64,000 nucleotides of DNA from Acidobacteriota bacterium (GTDB taxonomy: Bacteria; Acidobacteriota; Vicinamibacteria; Vicinamibacterales; 2-12-FULL-66-21), in assembly GCA_003222675.1 (NCBI GenBank), contig QHWT01000046.1:115987-179986 (forward strand), read 5' to 3'. This document shows, one piece after another, positions 25,150 through 33,199 of the stretch. The first letter of the stretch is position 1, and each line of letters starts with the position of its first letter. Below the pieces are notes generated by a model. The model was not told where the DNA came from, did not search any database, and was given only the letters and a program-made list of their open reading frames with translations. Position numbers and translations under genes: made by a program.

Positions 25150-25277
25150 AGAAGGTTCCAGGGTTCCGGTGGTTCCCTCGTTCCACACGTTCTGGTTCTC
25201 GGTTCTCGGTTCTGGGTTCTGGGTTCTTGAACCCCGGAACTATGGAACCCTTGAACAAGAACTTGGAACCCGGGAAC
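25150..25277. repeat. Heptamer array between xseA and xseB
   Basis: GGTTCTC and GGTTCTG units repeat five times at 25194-25228; imperfect GGAACCC/GGAACTC units follow at 25235-25290 in the opposite sense. The array fills the spacer and touches the C-terminal codons of xseA. Confidence 0.75.
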
Positions 25278-26696
25278 TCAGGAACCCGAGGAACCCTCTC
25301 TGCTATCAGCAACGGTGCACGAGAGCTCGCCGTTCGCAAGCGTCACGCGGACGGTATCGCCGGCGGTCACCGCTCCCGCGCTGCGGATAATGGCGGTTTT
25401 GTCCCCGTTCCAGCAAACAGCATAGCCGCGGCCAAGCACCGCGAGCGGACTCAGATTCTCGAGCCGACCCGCCAGCGCACGGAATCGCGCGTCGGAGCGA
25501 TGCTGCGTGCGTCTCGCGGCGGCCGTCAACCGACCTTCGGCCGCGGTCAGCCGCGAGTGGATTGACGCAAGCCGCCGTGCGAGGTCGCGCGCCTCGAGCC
25601 GCTGCTTGAGCGTGCGAAAGTCGCGCGCCTGCTGCGCGATCAGCGTGCGTGCGGCGCCGCGCAGGTGATGCGTGAGCTCCGCCGCATGACGCCCACGCAA
25701 GGCGAGGCGCGCCGGGAATGCCGCCAGACCGCGTCGGCTCGACAGCAGGTGAACGGCATTGCGACGGCGCTCCAGGCTACTTCTGGCCGATGCCCGAAGC
25801 CGGCCGGCGAGGCGATCGATCCGATGGCAGAACTCGTCGTTCGCGGCCACGACCATCTCGGCCGCCGCCGACGGCGTGGGTGCGCGCACGTCGGCCACAA
25901 AATCCGAGATCGTCACGTCCGCCTCGTGGCCTACGGCGGAGATTACGGGCACCGGCGATGCGGCAATCGCCCGCGCCACGCGCTCTTCGTTGAACGCCCA
26001 CAGGTCCTCGACGGATCCTCCGCCGCGACCGACGATGACGACATCGATACCCTTGGCGCGCACGATGGCTTTCAGCGCTCGCGCGATGTCTTCCGCGGCC
26101 CCCTCGCCCTGCACGCGCGCCGGACGGATCAGCACGCTCGCATTGGGCGCGCGACGGCGCAGCACTTTGAGGATGTCGCGTATGGCTGCGCCATCGAGCG
26201 AGGTCACGACGCCTATCTTGCGCGGAAGCGCCGGCAGCGATCGCTTGCGGTCCGCGGCGAACAATCCCTCCGCCTGCAGGCGCTTCTTCAGCTGCTCGAA
26301 CGCGAGCTGCAGCGCGCCCAGACCCCGCGGCTCCAGGTGCTCGCAGACGATCTGGTATTCGCCTTTCGGCTCGTACACCCCGAGCCGTGCGCGGGCGATC
26401 ACGTGGACTCCGTCCTCCGGCTTGAACCGGAGATAGCGCACGGCGGTTCGGAACATCACCGCCTTGATCTGCGCGGTGCCGTCTTTCAACGTGAAATACA
26501 GGTGACCTGTATTCCACACACGGCAGTTCGAGATTTCCCCTTCGACCCAGATGTCGCCGAAGCTGGATTCGAGCAGGCCACGGACGGCCGCCGTGAGTTC
26601 GGCGACGGAGTAGACGCGGCGCTCGATCCGCTGCGGCGGCGCCGGGATACCCGGGTCCGCGTCTTCTTCGAACGGGATGTCGAACAGGTCCGGCAC
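25278..26696 (-). CDS. xseA: Exodeoxyribonuclease VII large subunit
   Basis: Catalytic subunit (472 aa from the GTG at 26696). N-terminal OB domain: YSVAELTAAVRGLLESSFGD, VWVEGEIS-like DIWVEGEISNCR and GHLYFTLKD. Catalytic region: RKIGVVTSLDGAAIRDIL, VIVGRGGGSVEDLWAFN, PVISAVGHEADVTISDFVAD and RAPTPSAAAE. Then a long helical stretch and GRGYAVCW near the end. Start chosen 1 nt after the ymdB stop; a TTG at 26741 would overlap ymdB. The final residues GSSGS lie next to the repeat array. Confidence 0.95.
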   Translation of the reverse strand: MPDLFDIPFEEDADPGIPAPPQRIERRVYSVAELTAAVRGLLESSFGDIWVEGEISNCRVWNTGHLYFTLKDGTAQIKAVMFRTAVRYLRFKPEDGVHVIARARLGVYEPKGEYQIVCEHLEPRGLGALQLAFEQLKKRLQAEGLFAADRKRSLPALPRKIGVVTSLDGAAIRDILKVLRRRAPNASVLIRPARVQGEGAAEDIARALKAIVRAKGIDVVIVGRGGGSVEDLWAFNEERVARAIAASPVPVISAVGHEADVTISDFVADVRAPTPSAAAEMVVAANDEFCHRIDRLAGRLRASARSSLERRRNAVHLLSSRRGLAAFPARLALRGRHAAELTHHLRGAARTLIAQQARDFRTLKQRLEARDLARRLASIHSRLTAAEGRLTAAARRTQHRSDARFRALAGRLENLSPLAVLGRGYAVCWNGDKTAIIRSAGAVTAGDTVRVTLANGELSCTVADSREGSSGS

Positions 26697-26697
26697 C

Positions 26698-27519
26698 TCA
26701 GGGCTCCGTGACGCTCTTGGCGGCGAGCGCTTCGACGTCAACGGCGGACAGATTCAACCGCTCGATTGCGGTGGCGCGGCCGGTGCCGCGGTCCGCGGTG
26801 ACGATCACGGCATTGAGACGGCCGGGTCCCGTCGCCGATTCGAATTTCGCGGGCATGCTCGTGAGAAAACGTCCGAGCGCGACTTCCGTCGTCACGCCGA
26901 TGATTGAATCGTGCGGGCCGGTCATCCCGGCATCGGTGAGGTAGGCGGTGCCGTTGGGCAGGATGCGCTCGTCGGCGGTCTGCACGTGCGTGTGCGTCCC
27001 GAAGACGGCGGTCGCACGTCCGTCCAGGTGCCAGCCCATCGCCATCTTCTCCGATGTCGCCTCGGCATGAAAGTCCACGATGATGACACGCGCCTTCGGC
27101 CGAAGCGCATCGATTTCACGGCGGACGATGGCGAACGGATCATCGAGCGGCTGCATGAAAATGCGCCCCATGACATTCACGACGCCGATCGGTTCGCCGG
27201 TACGCGTGCGCCCGAGATAACTGCCGCGTCCTGGAACGCCGGCGGGAAAATTGGCCGGCCGCAGCAGCTTCGGTTGGCGCGGAATGTAATCCAGCACTTC
27301 TTTCTTGTCCCAGACGTGATTGCCGGTCGTCATCGCATCGACGCCGTAGCTGAGAATCGTTTCCGCGATGTCGCCGGTGACACCGAACCCCGCCGCAGAA
27401 TTCTCGACGTTGGCAATGACGAAGTCGAGCGACTCACGCTCGATCAACGCGGGCACCGCGCGGCGCGCGATTTCGCGCCCGGATTTGCCGAAGATGTCGC
27501 CGATGAAGAGGATGCGCAT
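26698..27519 (-). CDS. ymdB: YmdB-family metallophosphoesterase
   Basis: 273-aa calcineurin-like enzyme of the TIGR00282 group (2',3'-cyclic nucleotide phosphodiesterase in Bacillus). Metal ligands are seen in MRILFIGDIFGKSGR, NVENSAAGFG, TTGNHVWDKKE, VDFHAEATSEK and FGTHTHVQTAD. The ATG at 27519 lies 1 nt after the Hsp20 stop; the upstream extension is rejected because the fold begins at this Met. Roles in other bacteria include control of biofilm and sporulation; role here unknown. Confidence 0.93.
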   Translation of the reverse strand: MRILFIGDIFGKSGREIARRAVPALIERESLDFVIANVENSAAGFGVTGDIAETILSYGVDAMTTGNHVWDKKEVLDYIPRQPKLLRPANFPAGVPGRGSYLGRTRTGEPIGVVNVMGRIFMQPLDDPFAIVRREIDALRPKARVIIVDFHAEATSEKMAMGWHLDGRATAVFGTHTHVQTADERILPNGTAYLTDAGMTGPHDSIIGVTTEVALGRFLTSMPAKFESATGPGRLNAVIVTADRGTGRATAIERLNLSAVDVEALAAKSVTEP

Positions 27520-27520
27520 G

Positions 27521-27958
27521 CTACGCGCGAACAGGGATGCGGATTTCCTTGCCGCGTCGCTCCTCGATGCGCGGCATGGTGATGCGGAGCTCGCCGGAGG
27601 TGAACGACGCGCTTGCGCGGCCAGCGTCGAACGCCCCGTCGAGGCGCACCGCGCGCGCGAAACGCCCGAACGAGCGCTCGGCGAGGTGGAACGCCGCCTC
27701 GCGGTGTTCGCACGCCGGAGCGATCTTCTCTCCCGCAATCATCAGTACGTTGCGCGCGGACATGACGTGGACGGCGTCGGGCGACACGCCCGGCATGTCG
27801 ATCACGATCTCGATGCCAGTTTCGGTCTCGATGACGTCAAGCGGGGGACTGCATTCCGCTGCCGATCCCGGGCGATCCGACGGCCCCTCGCGAATCATGT
27901 CGAAGAGCCGTTGGAGATCCTCCGGCAAGTCTCGACGTTCAAAGTAAATCCGCGCCAC
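27521..27958 (-). CDS. Hsp20/alpha-crystallin family protein (divergent copy)
   Basis: 145-aa small heat-shock protein. The alpha-crystallin domain covers residues 35-135 (PPLDVIETETGIEIVIDMPGV, VLMIAGEKIAP, ERSFGRFARAVRLDGAFD, GELRITMPRIEERRGKEI). It lacks the usual C-terminal I-x-I/V after the domain except KEIRIPV. GTG start with TAGAAT 9 nt upstream. It is read divergently from two further Hsp20 genes, sharing their 145-bp control region, and leads into ymdB. Confidence 0.92.
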   Translation of the reverse strand: MARIYFERRDLPEDLQRLFDMIREGPSDRPGSAAECSPPLDVIETETGIEIVIDMPGVSPDAVHVMSARNVLMIAGEKIAPACEHREAAFHLAERSFGRFARAVRLDGAFDAGRASASFTSGELRITMPRIEERRGKEIRIPVRA

Positions 27959-27967
27959 TGAAGGGGA

Positions 27968-28064
27968 ATTCTAGCACCCTTGATTAGATCCGCTGATTTT
28001 GTCGAATGTGAGCGTGTATAACGCATATTAGATGCTTGACAAGCACTCAGATGCTTATTATATT
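27968..28064. promoter_or_regulatory. Divergent heat-shock promoter region
   Basis: AT-rich compared with the rest of the window. Plus strand: TTGACA (28036-28041), 17-bp spacer, TATATT (28059-28064), a near-consensus vegetative promoter. A perfect palindrome GCTTGACAAGC (28034-28044) overlaps the -35 box, and AGATGCTT is repeated on either side of it, which would suit a repressor. Minus strand: TAGAAT (27968-27973) serves the divergent Hsp20 gene. Confidence 0.75.
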
Positions 28065-28103
28065 GGAAAAGCTTGAATGTTTTGACTCTCTTTAGAGGAG
28101 GAA

Positions 28104-28547
28104 ATGACTATGACCCTGGTTCGCTGGGATCCGATTCGCGAGCTGGCGTCGATGGAAGTCGACCGGCTCAACCGTATGTTTACTGATTTTTATGGCGGCC
28201 TCGGCCATTCATGGGTGCCCGCCGTCGACGTGTACGAGACCGATAACCACGAATTCGTGCTCAAGGCTGAACTCCCGGAGATCAAGCGCGAAGACATCGC
28301 CATCACGTACGACAATGGCGTGCTGACGCTGAAAGGGGAGCGCAAGGCGGAGCTCGAGACCGCGCGTGAGAACTATCATCGCGTCGAGCGGCAGCATGGC
28401 AGCTTCACGCGTTCGTTCACGCTGCCCGCGACGGTCGACGCCGGTCGAATCCAGGCTTCTTATAAGGATGGCGTGCTGACGGTCCGCGTGCCGCAGCGTG
28501 AGGAAGCGAAACCGAAGCAGATCGAGATCGAGGAGAAAGCATCATGA
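28104..28547 (+). CDS. Hsp20/alpha-crystallin family protein
   Basis: 147-aa small heat-shock protein, an ATP-independent holdase. N-terminal RWDPIRELASMEVDRLNRMF, alpha-crystallin domain at residues 38-140 (VPAVDVYETDNHEFVLKAEL, GVLTLKGERK, FTRSFTLPATVDAGRIQA, GVLTVRVPQRE) and the C-terminal KQIEIEEK with an I-x-I motif. AGAGGAGG lies 4-6 nt before the ATG, a strong ribosome binding site, and the promoter at 28036-28064 is close. Its stop overlaps the next Hsp20 gene (ATGA). Confidence 0.96.
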   Translation: MTMTLVRWDPIRELASMEVDRLNRMFTDFYGGLGHSWVPAVDVYETDNHEFVLKAELPEIKREDIAITYDNGVLTLKGERKAELETARENYHRVERQHGSFTRSFTLPATVDAGRIQASYKDGVLTVRVPQREEAKPKQIEIEEKAS

Positions 28548-28984
28548 CGCAGTGGGATCTGATGCGCGAGCTCGCGACGATGCAGGATCGAATGAATCGC
28601 ATCTGGGGCAACGTCTACGACCGCGGCCGGGAAGATGTGTCCGGCGCGGGCGCCTGGCTGCCCGCCGTCGACATCTACGAGACCGGCGAAAAAGAAGTCG
28701 TGCTGAAGGCCGAATTGCCCGGACTGAAGCGTGAAGACATCGATCTCACGGTCGAGAACAACACGCTGACTATCCGTGGCGTGCGCCGGCAGGACGACGG
28801 AATCGCCGAGGCGCAGTATCACCGCAGCGAGCGTGTCTACGGCGCCTGCTCGCGGTCGTTCACGCTGCCGAACACCGTCGACCCCTCACGCGTGAAAGCG
28901 GAGTATCGCGACGGTGTGCTGACGGTGCGGCTGCCGCTGCGCGAGGACGCGAAACCGCGGCAAATCGCTGTCGATGTAGACTAA
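28544..28984 (+). CDS. Hsp20/alpha-crystallin family protein
   Basis: 146-aa paralogue of the preceding gene, translationally coupled to it by ATGA. Same architecture: LMRELATMQDRMNRIW, LPAVDIYETGEKEVVLKAEL, NTLTIRGVRRQD, CSRSFTLPNTVDPSRVKA, GVLTVRLPLREDAKPRQI. The pair may form hetero-oligomers. Followed after 4 nt by rpoZ. Confidence 0.96.
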   Translation: MTQWDLMRELATMQDRMNRIWGNVYDRGREDVSGAGAWLPAVDIYETGEKEVVLKAELPGLKREDIDLTVENNTLTIRGVRRQDDGIAEAQYHRSERVYGACSRSFTLPNTVDPSRVKAEYRDGVLTVRLPLREDAKPRQIAVDVD

Positions 28985-28988
28985 CAGG

Positions 28989-29246
28989 ATGGCCGACAAC
29001 GACATCCAGGGGACGGACGCGGCGCAGGACGCGAACGGCACGCCTGCGCCGCCCATCACCAGCCGGTTCCTTTTCGTCGACGTAGCCGCGCAGCGCGCCA
29101 AGCAGTTGCGCCGTGGCGCGCTGCCGCGCATCGAGCGCCAGCCGGTTGGCCCGCACAAGCTCGAGCGAGTGGCGATGGAGGAAGTCCGCAAGGGGGCCAT
29201 CCAGTACACGCTTCCAACGGGGTACGCTGGCGGCGAACACCGGTGA
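28989..29246 (+). CDS. rpoZ: DNA-directed RNA polymerase subunit omega
   Basis: 85-aa omega subunit that helps fold beta-prime. Core SRFLFVDVAAQRAKQLRRGA and KLERVAMEEVRKGAIQYTLP match the short omega type of acidobacteria. The N-terminal 20 residues are low-complexity. It sits 4 nt after the second Hsp20 gene, so it may be transcribed from the heat-shock promoter, and its stop overlaps the next start (GTGA). Confidence 0.85.
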   Translation: MADNDIQGTDAAQDANGTPAPPITSRFLFVDVAAQRAKQLRRGALPRIERQPVGPHKLERVAMEEVRKGAIQYTLPTGYAGGEHR

Positions 29247-29512
29247 GCGATCTTCTTCGGCTCGTGCTCGGCGCGCTGCAGGGGTTCACGGTCAGTTCGC
29301 TCTTTGTGCTCGCGCTGTTCATCGGCTTCTGCGTGTTGTTCAATCTGCGGAAGCTCAAGCCTCGCGGCCGCGGCGCCCGCGTCGTCCGCAATCTGGACGA
29401 GCGGCTCGGCGCTCCGCCGCGCTACATTCCCCCGCACGTGCCGCGCGGCCCGGTCGATCAGCTCGACACCCCGGAACTTCAAGAAGCCCAGCAGCGTAAA
29501 CGATCCGCATAG
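29243..29512 (+). CDS. Small membrane protein of unknown function
   Basis: 89 aa with one membrane segment at residues 8-34 (LGALQGFTVSSLFVLALFIGF) and a basic, proline-rich cytoplasmic tail. GTG start overlaps the rpoZ stop, which supports its reality. I recognise no family. Confidence 0.65.
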   Translation: MSDLLRLVLGALQGFTVSSLFVLALFIGFCVLFNLRKLKPRGRGARVVRNLDERLGAPPRYIPPHVPRGPVDQLDTPELQEAQQRKRSA

Positions 29513-29520
29513 GGGGACGC

Positions 29521-29811
29521 ATGGACTTCGCGTTCGGGGCGGTGGTGCTGGTCGCGGCGCTCGCGGTTATCTTCGTTGCGCTGGCGTTCATCAAACTCGT
29601 CGTGCGACTGATCCTTCTGCCGCTGCTGCTGATCAAATTGATTGCCGGCGCGATCCTCACCTTGATCGTTGGTCCGGTGGTGTTCATTGTTGCCGCGATC
29701 ATCGCGATCGTGCTCGCGGCCGTGGTGTTGGTGCCGCTCCTGCCGTTTCTCTTCGTCGCAGGCCTGGCGTGGCTGCTGGTGAGGTCTAACCGGCGTCCCG
29801 CGGTGGCGTGA
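29521..29811 (+). CDS. Hydrophobic small membrane protein
   Basis: 96 aa, almost wholly hydrophobic, with three likely membrane segments (residues 5-28, 30-50 and 50-87), built from Ile, Val, Leu and Ala. GGGGGAC lies 5 nt before the ATG. The last 26 bp overlap the 3' end of the convergent GNAT gene. Function unknown; phage-shock-like or envelope-stress small proteins are similar in character. Confidence 0.6.
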   Translation: MDFAFGAVVLVAALAVIFVALAFIKLVVRLILLPLLLIKLIAGAILTLIVGPVVFIVAAIIAIVLAAVVLVPLLPFLFVAGLAWLLVRSNRRPAVA

Positions 29812-30577
29812 ATACGCACACGCGTCCGACTTCCTGAAAGTCCAGTCTGCGCGCGAGCGACAACGACGGGATGTTCGCGACGGTTGCGCCCCACACCGGC
29901 GCTCGTCCGGTCCGCCACATGTACCGCGCCATCGCGCGCACCGCGCGCGCAGCGTGTCCCTGCCGTTGATACGCTTCCAGCGTTTCAATCGAGACATCCC
30001 ACCACGACTCGGTCCTCAGTGCCGGATAGCAGAACGACACCGGCCGACCGGCGCTCCACGACGCCGCGATCGGCATGGGCTCGAGCGGCGGCGGAACGTC
30101 GCGATCCGGTAAGGCGCCCGGGACGAACCGTGCCGTCGTGCGTCCGCGCAACGCGTCGATGAGTTCGCGACGCAGTACGGGCGGCACGTGCGCGAGCGAC
30201 GGTGCGTCGGCGGCGTGGAAGATGCGCGTCTCCGGCTCGAGATCGTCCGCCCACGAAGGATGCGAGCGCAGCGCGTGCAGGATCGCCAGGGTGCGCATCC
30301 AGCCGGCAAGCGCGGCGCCCACGTGCGGAGCGTCCGCCGGCTGACAGAGCACGTTGACGTCTCCCTCGAGGTCATCGATCGTGTCGCGGATCAGCGCGCC
30401 TGGCGGACGGCCGACGATTGAGACGAGCGCCGCGTCCGCCATGCAGACGAGAAAACCATCCGCTGCGCTTTCCGGCGTCGACGGGAACCTCACCTCGGCG
30501 CGTCCGGAGAGCAGCATCCCGCGCGTATCGATGCGCCAGGGATCGTCGGGCACACGCTCGAGGGCGCTGTCAATCAT
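29786..30577 (-). CDS. GNAT-family N-acetyltransferase
   Basis: 263 aa. The C-terminal half shows the acetyl-CoA-binding loop of GNAT enzymes (YQRQGHAARAVRAMARYM) followed by the beta-5/alpha-4 segment VWGATVANIPSLSLARRLDFQEVG. The N-terminal half matches nothing I know. ATG at 30577 overlaps the gatA stop (ATGA); the longer frame to 30610 lies in gatA and is rejected. Substrate unknown. Confidence 0.8.
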   Translation of the reverse strand: MIDSALERVPDDPWRIDTRGMLLSGRAEVRFPSTPESAADGFLVCMADAALVSIVGRPPGALIRDTIDDLEGDVNVLCQPADAPHVGAALAGWMRTLAILHALRSHPSWADDLEPETRIFHAADAPSLAHVPPVLRRELIDALRGRTTARFVPGALPDRDVPPPLEPMPIAASWSAGRPVSFCYPALRTESWWDVSIETLEAYQRQGHAARAVRAMARYMWRTGRAPVWGATVANIPSLSLARRLDFQEVGRVCVFTPPRDAG

Positions 30578-32031
30578 GGCGCGAAGATGGGCGGTCGTTC
30601 CATGGCCCACGACGTCCTCCGCTCGAGAGCGTCGGCCACGCGCAGCAGCGTGGCTTCATCGAAGGCGCGCGCCGTCAGCTGCAGCGCCGCGGGCAGCCGT
30701 TCGCTGGTGAGGCCGCATGGGATTGAGATCGCGGGCAGCCCTGCGAGATTCGCGCTGACAGTGAACACGTCCGACAAATACATCTGGATCGGATCGGCGG
30801 CGCGTTCGCCGAGTCGGAATGCGGCAGTGGGACTCGTCGGCACCGCGACAACGTCGACCTCGGCGAATGCGCGCTCGTAGTCGCGGCGGATCAGCGTGCG
30901 GACCTGCTGGGCCTTCAGGTAGTACGCATCGTAGTAGCCCGCGCTCAGCACGTAGGTGCCGATCATGATTCGCCGCTTCACTTCGGCGCCGAACCCCCGG
31001 TCCCGCGTGCGCGCGTACATGTCGTGCGTGGTCGCGGCCTCCGCGCGGACGCCGTAGCGCACGCCGTCGTAGCGCGCGAGGTTCGAGCTCGCTTCGGCGT
31101 TGCCGATCAGGTAGTAGACGGCGATCGCCAGGTCGGCGTGCGGCAGCGTCACGTCGTTCAGCTTCGCGCCCGCGTGCTCGAGCTCGTCGAGCGCGCGATC
31201 GAACGCGGCGGCGATGTCCGGCTCGACGCCGGTTGCAAGGAGATGACGCGGCACACCGACCCGCAATCCGCGAAGGTCGCCGGTGAGCGCGGCACGATAG
31301 TCGGGAACCGGCGCATCCACCGACGTGGCATCCTGTGGATCGTGGCCGGCAATGATGGCGAGCACGTCGGCGGCATCCCGCGCCGTGCGCGTGATCGGAC
31401 CAATCTGATCGAACGACGAGGCGAACGCGATCAGGCCGAAGCGCGAGACACGGCCGTAGGTAGGCTTCAACCCGAGCACGCCGCACAACGCGGCGGGCTG
31501 ACGAATGGACCCGCCCGTATCGGAGCCCAGCGCGACCGGTACCATCCCGCTTGCGACCGCGGCAGCGGATCCGCCGCTCGATCCTCCAGGCGTCCGATCG
31601 AGCCCCCACGGATTCCGCGTCGGCCCGAATGCGGAGTTCTCCGTCGATGATCCCATCGCGAATTCGTCGCAGTTCGTCTTCCCGACGATCACCGCGCCGG
31701 CGCGCGTCAGGCGCTGAATCACGGTTGCGTCGTAGGGAGCCACGTAGCCGTCGAGCACGCGCGAGCACGCCGTCGTCTCGCTCGAGACCGTGCAGATGTT
31801 GTCCTTGATTGCGATGGGAACGCCGCCAAGCGCGGCATCGCCTGGCAGTCCGCCGGCGTCGAGCGATGCGGCGCGGCGTCGTACCTCGTCGCCGGTGACC
31901 TGGTGAAACGCGTGAAGGTCCGGATCGAGCCGGGCGATGGCGTCGAGCGCGTGCGTGCACACGGCGACGGCAGAGGTCTCGCCGCTCGCAATCGCGGCGC
32001 GGATTTCGCTGGCGTCCCGCTTTGGCGTCAT
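30574..32031 (-). CDS. gatA: Asp-tRNA(Asn)/Glu-tRNA(Gln) amidotransferase subunit A
   Basis: 485-aa amidase subunit that releases ammonia from glutamine for the transamidation of mischarged Glu-tRNA(Gln) or Asp-tRNA(Asn). Amidase-signature catalytic Lys in GVPIAIKDNI, the Gly/Ser-rich loop PGGSSGGSAAAVASGM with the cis-Ser, and GSDTGGSIRQPAALCGVLG with the nucleophile Ser. Also KPTYGRVSRFGLIAFASS. Coupled to gatC by ATGA. gatB is not in this window. Confidence 0.97.
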   Translation of the reverse strand: MTPKRDASEIRAAIASGETSAVAVCTHALDAIARLDPDLHAFHQVTGDEVRRRAASLDAGGLPGDAALGGVPIAIKDNICTVSSETTACSRVLDGYVAPYDATVIQRLTRAGAVIVGKTNCDEFAMGSSTENSAFGPTRNPWGLDRTPGGSSGGSAAAVASGMVPVALGSDTGGSIRQPAALCGVLGLKPTYGRVSRFGLIAFASSFDQIGPITRTARDAADVLAIIAGHDPQDATSVDAPVPDYRAALTGDLRGLRVGVPRHLLATGVEPDIAAAFDRALDELEHAGAKLNDVTLPHADLAIAVYYLIGNAEASSNLARYDGVRYGVRAEAATTHDMYARTRDRGFGAEVKRRIMIGTYVLSAGYYDAYYLKAQQVRTLIRRDYERAFAEVDVVAVPTSPTAAFRLGERAADPIQMYLSDVFTVSANLAGLPAISIPCGLTSERLPAALQLTARAFDEATLLRVADALERRTSWAMERPPIFAP

Positions 32032-32333
32032 GATCCAATGACCCGCGGCACCGTGAAGAGTCCTGCATCGGCATCGCCGTCAGGCGCTTCGCGCAGCAGG
32101 ACGTCACGATCGAGGGACGGCCGCGGCGCGTCCTCCCGCAACGGGGCGGCGGCAAGGCCGGCGACCTGGGCGGTAGGCGGGACGTCGGTCGTGTCCGCGC
32201 GGCGCAGGTCCTCGAAATATGACAGGATTGCGCCGAGCTGTTCGGCGAACAGCGTCGTCTCCTCGGGCGTGAGCTCGAGCCGCGCCAGCGCGGCGATGCG
32301 CGCGACCTCCGCGCGTGTCAGGTTCGTCGGCAT
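32028..32333 (-). CDS. gatC: Asp-tRNA(Asn)/Glu-tRNA(Gln) amidotransferase subunit C
   Basis: 101-aa subunit that wraps GatA and GatB. Typical VARIAALARLELTPEET, QLGAILSYFEDLRRADTTDV, PLREDAPRPSL and GLFTVPRVI. Start at the ATG 32333; TACCAT (32342-32347) lies 8 nt upstream on this strand, overlapping the start of the divergent MEMO-like gene. Confidence 0.96.
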   Translation of the reverse strand: MPTNLTRAEVARIAALARLELTPEETTLFAEQLGAILSYFEDLRRADTTDVPPTAQVAGLAAAPLREDAPRPSLDRDVLLREAPDGDADAGLFTVPRVIGS

Positions 32334-32341
32334 GTGAGCGC

Positions 32342-33199
32342 ATGGTAGCAGGGAACAGACCCGCGGCGGTCGCCGGGACGTGGTACCCCGGCACTGCGGG
32401 CGCGCTGATCCGCGAGGTGGACGCGTATCTCGCGGATGTCGAGATCGTGCCGCAAGGCCGTCTCGACGCCCTCGTGGCGCCGCACGCGGGTCTGATGTTC
32501 TCGGGCCCCATCGGTGCGCATGCCTACAAGGCAGCAGCGGCCTGTGGGCCGTACGCCGCCGCCATCCTGGTGGGTCCATCGCATTTCGTCGCATTCGATG
32601 GCGTCGCACTGTATCCATCGGGTGCGTTCGAATCCCCGCTCGGTCCCGCGGCGATCGACGAGGCGCTCGGACGGGACCTGCGCGAGCTCTCGGCCGTCAT
32701 CGTGGAGCGGCCCGAGGCGCACGGCCGCGAGCACTCGCTCGAAATGCAGTTGCCGTTTCTGAAGCGCCTCCTGCCCGATCTCCCGATCGTACCGTTGCTC
32801 ATGGGCTTTCAAACGCGCGCAACAATCGAAGCGCTCGCGGACGCGCTCTCCCGCGTCGCCAACGACCGCCGCGTGCTGCTCGTCGCGAGCTCGGACCTTT
32901 CGCATTATCTTGATGCGACCGCCGCCGCCACTCACGATCGCCGCGTGTCGTCGTGTGCCGCGGCGTTCGATCCGGAGCGGCTGCTGGGTCTTTTCGAGCA
33001 GTATCCGGAACGGGAGCGCGGACGCTACGTCGCGTGCGGCGGTGGTCCGTTGATCGCCGTCATGCTGGCTGCGCGGCGCCGCGGCGCGCGCGAGGGACGC
33101 GTGCTCAAGTACGGGCACTCGGGGGAGGTCTCGGGCGACAACAGCGGCGTCGTGGGGTATCTTGCCGCCGCGTTCGGCACGTTTACGGATGTTCACTGA
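32342..33199 (+). CDS. amrB: AmmeMemoRadiSam system protein B (MEMO1 family)
   Basis: 285-aa MEMO-like protein. Family motifs GTWYPGTAGALIREVDAYL, LVAPHAGLMFSGPIGAHAY, ILVGPSHFVAFDGVALYPSG, HGREHSLEMQLPFLK, LLVASSDLSHY and the closing GDNSGVVGYLAAAFG. The metal-binding His residues of the HAGLMFSG and SHY motifs are present. In many bacteria and archaea MEMO, AMMECR1 and a radical SAM protein are encoded together; here A follows B but no radical SAM gene is in the window. Biochemical role is unsettled. Confidence 0.93.
   Translation: MVAGNRPAAVAGTWYPGTAGALIREVDAYLADVEIVPQGRLDALVAPHAGLMFSGPIGAHAYKAAAACGPYAAAILVGPSHFVAFDGVALYPSGAFESPLGPAAIDEALGRDLRELSAVIVERPEAHGREHSLEMQLPFLKRLLPDLPIVPLLMGFQTRATIEALADALSRVANDRRVLLVASSDLSHYLDATAAATHDRRVSSCAAAFDPERLLGLFEQYPERERGRYVACGGGPLIAVMLAARRRGAREGRVLKYGHSGEVSGDNSGVVGYLAAAFGTFTDVH

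Noticed and set aside
28989-29246. rpoZ region as a random frame after the Hsp20 pair
   Set aside because: The core FVDVAAQRAKQLRRGA and KLERVAMEEVRKGAI matches omega, so it was accepted as a gene.
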